Origin: Acidobacteriota bacterium
GTDB lineage: Bacteria; Acidobacteriota; Terriglobia; Acidiferrales; UBA7541
DNA: 11,013 nucleotides
Assembly: GCA_003153585.1 (NCBI GenBank)
Contig: PLZZ01000133.1
Location: 18,917-29,929 of the forward strand
Direction of reading: 5' to 3'
The notes beneath the pieces are model-generated. The model was not told the origin of the DNA, made no database searches, and saw nothing but the letters and a program-made list of their open reading frames with translations. A program made the translations under genes and the position numbers. Shown piece by piece: positions 6,528 to 11,013 of this stretch. Within the stretch, counting starts at the first letter, position 1. Each line of letters starts with the position of its first letter.

Positions 6528-6554
6528 CTTATATCCTAAAATCGCCTAAAGCAA
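6528..6554 (-). promoter_or_regulatory. Possible sigma-70-type promoter of the ECF sigma operon
   Basis: The minus strand carries TTGCTT (6554-6549) and TATAAG (6533-6528), separated by 15 bases, which is shorter than the optimal 17. Transcription would begin about 20-25 bases before the ATG at 6500. The spacer holds two copies of TTTAGG ten bases apart (plus-strand CCTAAA at 6535-6540 and 6545-6550). This is a motif match only. Confidence 0.35.
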
Positions 6555-6581
6555 TTGTGTTCCACTCCGATACATAAACTC

Positions 6582-6615
6582 ATGGTACCGACTGCTGGAA
6601 CTGATGGTACTGACT
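6582..6615 (+). repeat. Direct repeats in the divergent sigma/XRE promoter region
   Basis: ATGGTACCGACT at 6582-6593 and ATGGTACTGACT at 6604-6615 match at 11 of 12 bases with a 22-bp period (two helical turns). Between them TGGAACTGA (6596-6604) is a third, degenerate copy of the TGGTACyGA core. The placement upstream of a regulator gene suggests an operator, perhaps for the XRE protein itself. The repeats are seen directly; binding is inferred. Confidence 0.5.
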
Positions 6616-6644
6616 TCCGGTCAGCGTCGCACGGCACCGCGCAA

Positions 6645-6650
6645 TATAAA
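6645..6650 (+). promoter_or_regulatory. Possible -10 element of the XRE regulator promoter
   Basis: TATAAA at 6645-6650 would place the transcript start near 6657, about 20 bases before the mini-ORF at 6679 and 40 before the regulator start. No good -35 is visible at standard spacing, which would fit an activated or weak promoter. Confidence 0.35.
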
Positions 6651-6678
6651 GATTCGCTCTTGCGACAGGGAGTAGTCC

Positions 6679-6699
6679 ATGCAACAATACCCGCCATGA
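6679..6699 (+). CDS. Possible six-codon leader peptide (MQQYPP-stop) coupled to the XRE regulator
   Basis: ATG at 6679 is preceded six bases upstream by AGGGAG (6667-6672). It opens a tiny frame encoding MQQYPP that ends in TGA at 6697-6699. The stop overlaps the regulator ATG at 6696 in an ATGA junction. The regulator's own ATG has no ribosome binding site at normal distance, whereas the mini-ORF does, so translation of the regulator may depend on ribosomes finishing the leader. A Pro-Pro-stop ending is known to slow ribosomes in other systems. The frame is very short and could be chance. Confidence 0.35.
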   Translation: MQQYPP

Positions 6700-7067
6700 T
6701 AATTGGAGAACGTATCCGTCTGTTGCGTGAAACGAAAAAACTTTCTCAAGGCGACATCGAGAAGCGCACAGGACTTCTTCGCTGCTACATCTCGCGCGTC
6801 GAGAACGGTCACACCGTTCCGGCTATCGAGACACTGGAAAAGCTGGCCCGGGCCATGGAGATTCCCCTCTACCAGCTATTCTACGACGGCGAGGAACCAC
6901 CTGTGTTGCCGAATCTTCCAAAGCGGAAGACTGCCGACGATATCGCGTGGGGAAGCAAGGGGAAAGAGGCGCGGCTCCTGGGCCGCTTCCGCCGGTTGCT
7001 TAGCCGTGTTGACGATGGCGACCGCCGGCTTTTGCTTTATATGGCCCAGAAGATGGCCAACCGCTAG
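6696..7067 (+). CDS. XRE/Cro-type helix-turn-helix transcriptional regulator
   Basis: This is a small cytoplasmic DNA-binding protein of 123 residues. The HTH_3 domain spans about 3-64: IGERIRLLRETKKLSQGDI, the turn at EKRTGL, and the recognition helix around LLRCYISRVENG (28-38), followed by VPAIETLEKLARAMEIPL. The tail (about 80-123) is basic with no known sensor domain, ending LLLYMAQKMANR. The frame is open upstream to a GTG at 6555, but the family begins at MIIGERI and the upstream residues look non-coding, so ATG 6696 is chosen. Its ribosome binding site is poor unless coupled to the mini-ORF at 6679. It is divergent from the ECF sigma operon (195-bp gap with direct repeats), so it may regulate itself or the sigma operon; this is inference from position. 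The target is unknown. Confidence 0.88.
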   Translation: MIIGERIRLLRETKKLSQGDIEKRTGLLRCYISRVENGHTVPAIETLEKLARAMEIPLYQLFYDGEEPPVLPNLPKRKTADDIAWGSKGKEARLLGRFRRLLSRVDDGDRRLLLYMAQKMANR

Positions 7068-7101
7068 TTTTTTCTGTATCCGGAAAAACTCTTTAGCGGT
7101 T
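7059..7101. repeat. Inverted repeat between the convergent XRE regulator and guaA
   Basis: AACCGCTA at 7059-7066 and TAGCGGTT at 7094-7101 are perfect complements. Just inside them GTTTTT (7067-7072) and AAAAAC (7084-7089) also pair, with a four-base bulge. The element includes the regulator's stop codon and ends ten bases before the guaA stop. Neither strand has a good T-run after the stem, so a bidirectional terminator is possible but not of the standard form. Confidence 0.5.
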
Positions 7102-7111
7102 TGTCTCGGTC

Positions 7112-8668
7112 TTACTCCCATTCAATCGTGCTTGGCGGTTTTGAGCTGATGTCGTAAACCACCCGGTTTACACCCGGAACTTCGTTTACGATACGCACCG
7201 AAATCCGTTCGAGCACTTCATGCGGCAGCCGGGACCAGTCGGCCGTCATCGCATCCTGCGAATTCACAACACGCACCGCGATCGTAAACCCGTATGTCCG
7301 CCCGTCCCCCATCACGCCCACGCTCTGTACCGGCAAAAGAACCGCAAAAGCCTGCCAGACTTTATGGTACAGCCCCGCGCGCCGGATCTCCTCCACCACT
7401 ACGGCATCCGCCGCCCGCAACGTCTCCAGTCTTTCGCGCGAGACTTCGCCTAGGAGCCGCACTGCTAATCCCGGCCCGGGAAACGGATGCTTGATCAAAA
7501 TTTCTTCCGGCAAACCCAACTCGCGCCCGATCAGTCGCACCTCGTCCTTGAATAAGTCCCGGAGGGGCTCGATCAGCTTGAAGGGCATGTCTGCGGGAAG
7601 CCCCCCGACGTTGTGATGAGTCTTAATCACCGCCGAAGGGCCTTTTACCGAAACAGACTCGATCACGTCGGGGTAGAGCGTACCTTGCACCAGGAATTTC
7701 ACCGCGGGCCCTTGCGATGCCGCTGTCAGCTTTCTCGCTTCTTCCACGAATACGTTTATGAATTCTCCACCGATGCGCTTGCGTTTCTCTTCAGGATCGG
7801 TAATGCCCTTTAACCGGCCGAGAAAACGGTCCGAAGCGTCCACGCCAATCACGTTTAATCCCAGGCGCGCTCGCAGAAGTTCGAGCGTGTCGTGAAATTC
7901 ATTGCGGCGCAAAAGGCCGTTATCCACGAAGACGTTCGTAAGCCTGTCGCCGATAGCTCGATGAACCAGCGCCGCGGCCACCGCCGAATCCACTCCGCCG
8001 CTTAGCGCGCATATGGCCCGGCTGCCTTCGGCCTGCTTCCGGATGGAATCCACCATGGAGGTGATAAATCCAGCCCGATCCCAATTTCGTTTTGCGCCGC
8101 AAATCTGGAATACGAAATTGTTGAGAATCTCCGTTCCATGCTCCGTGTGATTGACTTCCGGATGAAACTCCACGCCGTACAATTTCTTCGCCACGTTCTC
8201 CGCCGACCCGATGGCATTGTCCGTGCGCCCGGTGACAGTAAACCCCTCGGGAAGGCCGACAACATGATCGCCGTGGCTGTTCCAAATCGTGAAGCGGTCG
8301 GGACAATCCCCAAAAAGCTTCGAGCTCTTCTCCACCGCCAATTCTGCACGGCCATATTCGCGCCGCTCGGCTGGTTCGACCTTTCCCCCGAGCGTATGCG
8401 CCAGCCATTGCATGCCGTAACAAATTCCGAGAACGGGAATGTCCAGTTGCAAAACTTTCGGGTCACAAACCGGGGCGGTCGCGTCGTACACGGAACTTGG
8501 CCCCCCTGATAGCACGATGCCGGCAGGTTCGAGCGCGCGAATCTCTTCAATTCTCGCAGTGCAAGGTAGAATCGCGGAGAAAACTTGCTGCTCGCGGATG
8601 CGGCGCGCAATCAGTTGTGTATATTGCCCGCCGAAATCGAGGACGACGATCCCGTGTCGCGTGCTCAC
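7112..8668 (-). CDS. guaA: GMP synthase (glutamine-hydrolysing)
   Basis: GuaA catalyses XMP + ATP + glutamine to GMP in guanine nucleotide synthesis (cytoplasm). With the GTG at 8668 it has 518 residues, the usual length (E. coli 525). The N-terminal class-I glutamine amidotransferase domain starts at [13 protein letters not shown] and contains the nucleophile elbow GICYGMQ and the His/Glu of EFHPEV. The ATP-pyrophosphatase domain has the P-loop SGGVDS. The C-terminal dimerisation/XMP-binding domain ends in the conserved KPPSTIEWE. All catalytic residues are present. An in-frame ATG at 8734 would add 22 non-conserved, Ser/Gly/Lys-rich residues with only TTGGGGC upstream. The GTG has GGAGG four bases before it and fits the family length, so it is preferred with moderate confidence. 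It follows leuS on the same strand (gap 81 nt, or 15 nt with the longer start), suggesting co-transcription. Confidence 0.96.
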   Translation of the reverse strand: MSTRHGIVVLDFGGQYTQLIARRIREQQVFSAILPCTARIEEIRALEPAGIVLSGGPSSVYDATAPVCDPKVLQLDIPVLGICYGMQWLAHTLGGKVEPAERREYGRAELAVEKSSKLFGDCPDRFTIWNSHGDHVVGLPEGFTVTGRTDNAIGSAENVAKKLYGVEFHPEVNHTEHGTEILNNFVFQICGAKRNWDRAGFITSMVDSIRKQAEGSRAICALSGGVDSAVAAALVHRAIGDRLTNVFVDNGLLRRNEFHDTLELLRARLGLNVIGVDASDRFLGRLKGITDPEEKRKRIGGEFINVFVEEARKLTAASQGPAVKFLVQGTLYPDVIESVSVKGPSAVIKTHHNVGGLPADMPFKLIEPLRDLFKDEVRLIGRELGLPEEILIKHPFPGPGLAVRLLGEVSRERLETLRAADAVVVEEIRRAGLYHKVWQAFAVLLPVQSVGVMGDGRTYGFTIAVRVVNSQDAMTADWSRLPHEVLERISVRIVNEVPGVNRVVYDISSKPPSTIEWE

Positions 8669-8672
8669 GATG

Positions 8673-8677
8673 CCTCC
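8673..8677 (-). promoter_or_regulatory. Ribosome binding site supporting the GTG start of guaA
   Basis: GGAGG on the minus strand (CCTCC on plus) lies four bases before the GTG at 8668. The spacing is slightly short, but it is the best site near the conserved N-terminus. Confidence 0.5.
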
Positions 8678-8749
8678 AGCCTTTTCACTCTCTTTGCCCG
8701 ATTTGATTGGCGCCGCGCCGCTGCTCGAAGTCATATCATTTGCCCCAAT

Positions 8750-11013
8750 TTATCTCAGCACGATATTTACCAGCTTCTTCGGCACCACCACCGTTTTCAC
8801 AATTTCCTTGCCCGCAATCAAAACGGAAATGCGCGGATCCTTCAGCGCCTGATTGAGGGTTTCGTCGCTGCCAAAACCGTCGTCCACCAGGATCTTCCCG
8901 CGCAGCCGGCCATTGATCTGAATGATCACCTCGACTTGCTCCTCATGCGTCAGATCCTCGCGGTAGGCCGGCCATTTCACGCCCTCTAAGCCGGTCGGAT
9001 GGCCAAGCTTCTCCCAAAGCTCCTCCGCGATGTGCGGCGTGATAGGCGAAAGCATCAGCACCAGAATCTCAAGAACGCGCTTAAGAATCATGGGCGACAC
9101 TTCCACGTCCAGCGGCTCCTGTCCCTGAAGCTCGTTAAGCAGTTCCATGATCAGCGCCACGGAGGAATTGAAATGCCAGCGAACTTCGAAATCATTGGTC
9201 ACGCGCTTTAGCGTCTTGTGCGCTTTCCGCACCAGCACTTTCTCTTTCGCGGTAGCGGCGGCGAAGTCCGTTTTCGCGGTTAAGTCGGTCTCAATGCTTC
9301 GTACTTGGTCCGCGTGTTTCGCAATCAGGCGATACACTTTGTTCAGGAATCGCGAGCAGCCTTCAATTCCCTGTTCGCTCCACTCCAGATCGCGCTCCGG
9401 CGGTGCCGCAAACAGCGTGTACATGCGCGCCGTGTCGCAGCCGTATTTATCCGCCATTTCCATCGCACCGACCACGTTGCCTTTTGATTTCGACATCACC
9501 GCGCCGTCTTTATGAACCATGCCTTGCGAAAACAGCCGCTTGATCGGCTCGTTTTCCTTCACCATCCCCAGGTCATGCATCACCTTGCACAAAAAACGCG
9601 AATAGATCAGGTGCAGGATGGCGTGTTCGATCCCGCCGATGTATTGGTCTATTTGAAACCAGTACGCCGCTTTGTCTTTCGCAAAAGGCGCGCGAGCGTC
9701 GTGCGGATCCGTGAAGCGATAAAAATACCAGGACGAATCAACAAATGTGTCCATCGTGTCCGTCTCACGCCGCGCCGGTCCGCCGCATTTCGGGCACGTC
9801 GTGTTCACAAACTCCGGCACGCCTGCCAGCGGCGATTGGCCTTCCCCCGTGAGCGTCACGTTCTCCGGCAAGCGCACGGGAAGCTGGTCGTCCGGCACCG
9901 CGACGACGCCGTCCTTCTCGCAATAAACTACGGGAATCGGTGTACCCCAATACCTTTGGCGCGAAATTCCCCAATCTTTCAGCCGGTACGTTGTCTCGGA
10001 CTCACCGAAGCCCTTGGCTTTAGCGTCAGCCGCCATTTTTTCAATAGCTTGATCGGACGTCAGGCCCGTGTAAGTCCCCGAATCCACCAGCTTGCCGTGC
10101 TCCGTGAACGCTTCGCTCATTCGATCCAGCCGCACCGCCGGCCCGTTAATCGGCTGCACCACAATTTTTACCGGCAAATGGTATTTTTCCGCGAACTCGT
10201 AGTCGCGCTGGTCGTGTGCCGGCACGCACATCACTGCGCCGGTTCCATAATCCGCGAGCACAAAATTAGCCACCCATATAGGAATATTCCCGCCGGAAAA
10301 CGGGTTCACCGCGAACCGTCCGGTAAAGAAGCCTTCCTTCTCCGCCGTGGCGATGTCAGCCGCGCGCATGCTTTTCTGGCGCATGGCTTTAAGCTGTCCT
10401 TCAATCGTCGCGCGTCCCGGCACGCCTTCCAGCAAACGCTCTAGCTGAGGATGTCCCGCCGAGAGCACAATCGCCGAAGCGCCAAAAATCGTATCCACCC
10501 GGGTTGTGAAAACTTCTAGCGCCGAGTCTGGCATCTGCGCGATTCCGAATCTCACTCGCGTGCCGCGAGACTTGCCGATCCAGTTGCGCTGTTGCACCAG
10601 GACGCGTTCGGGCCAGCCGTCCGCCAGCTCAGTTGTTCCTTCGAGCAGCGCATCGGAATAGTGCGTGATGCGCAAGAACCATTGCTCGATTTCCTTTGGT
10701 TCCACCGTGGTAGTTTCGTGACGCCAACAGCAGCCGCCGACTACTTGTTCATTCGCCAGCACCGTTTGGCACTGTGGGCACCAATTCACGCGGCTGCGTT
10801 TGCGGTACGCCAGACCTTTCTCCAGCATCCGCAGAAACAGCCACTGATTCCAATGATAGTATTCCGGCTCGCACGACGATATTTCGCGTGTCCAGTCGTA
10901 ACCGAAGCCGAACCTTTCGCACACGGCCTTCATCTGCGCGATATTCGAATTCGTCCATTCTCGTGGAGGCGTCCCGCTCTTGATCGCGGCGTTTTCCGCC
11001 GGCAATCCGAACG
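8750..11013 (-). CDS. leuS: Leucyl-tRNA synthetase (5' end outside window)
   Basis: LeuRS charges tRNA-Leu with leucine. The frame is open from the right edge to TAA at 8752-8750, giving 753 visible residues of the usual ~810-870. About 80 N-terminal residues with the HIGH-type motif lie outside. The first visible residues, [10 protein letters not shown], are the conserved segment after HIGH. Positions below count from the Leu of that segment. A zinc-type cluster WCPQC...GCCWRH is at 75-96. The CP1 editing domain covers about 140-340, with the Thr-rich [10 protein letters not shown] (167-176) and [11 protein letters not shown] (261-271). Next come [11 protein letters not shown] (344-354), CPKC (404-407) and [12 protein letters not shown] (420-431). 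The KMSKS loop is at 503-507 and reads VMSKS. The anticodon-binding domain and C-terminal QINGRLRGK (696-704) follow. TTG at 11005 is not the start; it is the Leu of FGLP. The gene is upstream of guaA on the same strand. Confidence 0.97.
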   Translation of the reverse strand, partial: FGLPAENAAIKSGTPPREWTNSNIAQMKAVCERFGFGYDWTREISSCEPEYYHWNQWLFLRMLEKGLAYRKRSRVNWCPQCQTVLANEQVVGGCCWRHETTTVEPKEIEQWFLRITHYSDALLEGTTELADGWPERVLVQQRNWIGKSRGTRVRFGIAQMPDSALEVFTTRVDTIFGASAIVLSAGHPQLERLLEGVPGRATIEGQLKAMRQKSMRAADIATAEKEGFFTGRFAVNPFSGGNIPIWVANFVLADYGTGAVMCVPAHDQRDYEFAEKYHLPVKIVVQPINGPAVRLDRMSEAFTEHGKLVDSGTYTGLTSDQAIEKMAADAKAKGFGESETTYRLKDWGISRQRYWGTPIPVVYCEKDGVVAVPDDQLPVRLPENVTLTGEGQSPLAGVPEFVNTTCPKCGGPARRETDTMDTFVDSSWYFYRFTDPHDARAPFAKDKAAYWFQIDQYIGGIEHAILHLIYSRFLCKVMHDLGMVKENEPIKRLFSQGMVHKDGAVMSKSKGNVVGAMEMADKYGCDTARMYTLFAAPPERDLEWSEQGIEGCSRFLNKVYRLIAKHADQVRSIETDLTAKTDFAAATAKEKVLVRKAHKTLKRVTNDFEVRWHFNSSVALIMELLNELQGQEPLDVEVSPMILKRVLEILVLMLSPITPHIAEELWEKLGHPTGLEGVKWPAYREDLTHEEQVEVIIQINGRLRGKILVDDGFGSDETLNQALKDPRISVLIAGKEIVKTVVVPKKLVNIVLR

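Noticed and set aside
6555..6695. N-terminal extension of the XRE regulator from GTG 6555.
   Set aside because: The residues are not typical of the family, the segment holds the direct repeats and candidate promoter elements, and no ribosome binding site precedes the GTG.
9512..10444. Plus-strand open frame of 310 codons opposite leuS.
   Set aside because: It is exactly antisense to a well-conserved leuS, is His/Arg-rich with no recognisable domain and has no ribosome binding site; it is a GC-driven shadow frame.
1..11013. Mobile elements, CRISPR, phage genes, toxin-antitoxin or defence systems.
   Set aside because: No transposase, integrase, repeat-spacer pattern or nuclease/toxin gene was found. 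The small XRE gene resembles an antitoxin in its HTH only and has no adjacent toxin-sized frame; the next gene downstream is convergent guaA.

Overview
The window looks like ordinary chromosomal core sequence from a Gram-negative, moderately GC-rich bacterium. I infer Acidobacteriota. The reasons are a Pal lipoprotein with an inserted Ig-like domain, a DUF6526-type small membrane protein, the zinc-finger anti-sigma plus LTxxQ-protein module, and the overall codon style. The Gram-negative call is firm, because a Tol-Pal outer-membrane system is present. The phylum call is an inference from family knowledge and was not tested by any search.

Layout. (1) Positions 1-3832, plus strand, hold the end of a tol-pal operon: the C-terminal part of a TonB/TolA-like energy-transducing protein (cut by the left edge), tolB, pal and cpoB (ybgF). 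It closes with a strong intrinsic terminator at about 3859-3890. (2) Positions 3845-4273, minus strand, encode a two-helix DUF6526-like membrane protein whose 3' end contains that terminator. (3) Positions 4434-4910, plus strand, are a stand-alone ssb. (4) Positions 4930-6500, minus strand, form a compact ECF sigma factor / zinc-finger anti-sigma factor / LTxxQ (Spy/CpxP/CnrX-like) membrane protein operon whose reading frames overlap by 17 and 14 nt. (5) Positions 6696-7067, plus strand, are a small XRE/Cro-type regulator, divergent from the sigma factor. It is preceded by a possible six-codon leader peptide. (6) Positions 7112-11013, minus strand, carry leuS (5' end outside the window) followed by guaA.

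How the genes work together. The Tol-Pal proteins link the inner membrane, peptidoglycan and outer membrane. The sigma/anti-sigma/LTxxQ cluster is most simply a membrane-spanning envelope-stress or metal-sensing switch. LeuS and GuaA are housekeeping enzymes. I saw no mobile element, CRISPR array, tRNA, rRNA, phage gene or defence system. The less ordinary parts are the 195-bp divergent region between the sigma factor and the XRE regulator (direct repeats, candidate promoters, mini-ORF ending Pro-Pro-stop), the terminator lying inside a convergent coding region, and the three-gene overlapping stress-sensor operon. No stretch longer than 300 bases lacks a gene. The longest gaps are 6501-6695 and 4274-4433, both divergent promoter regions.
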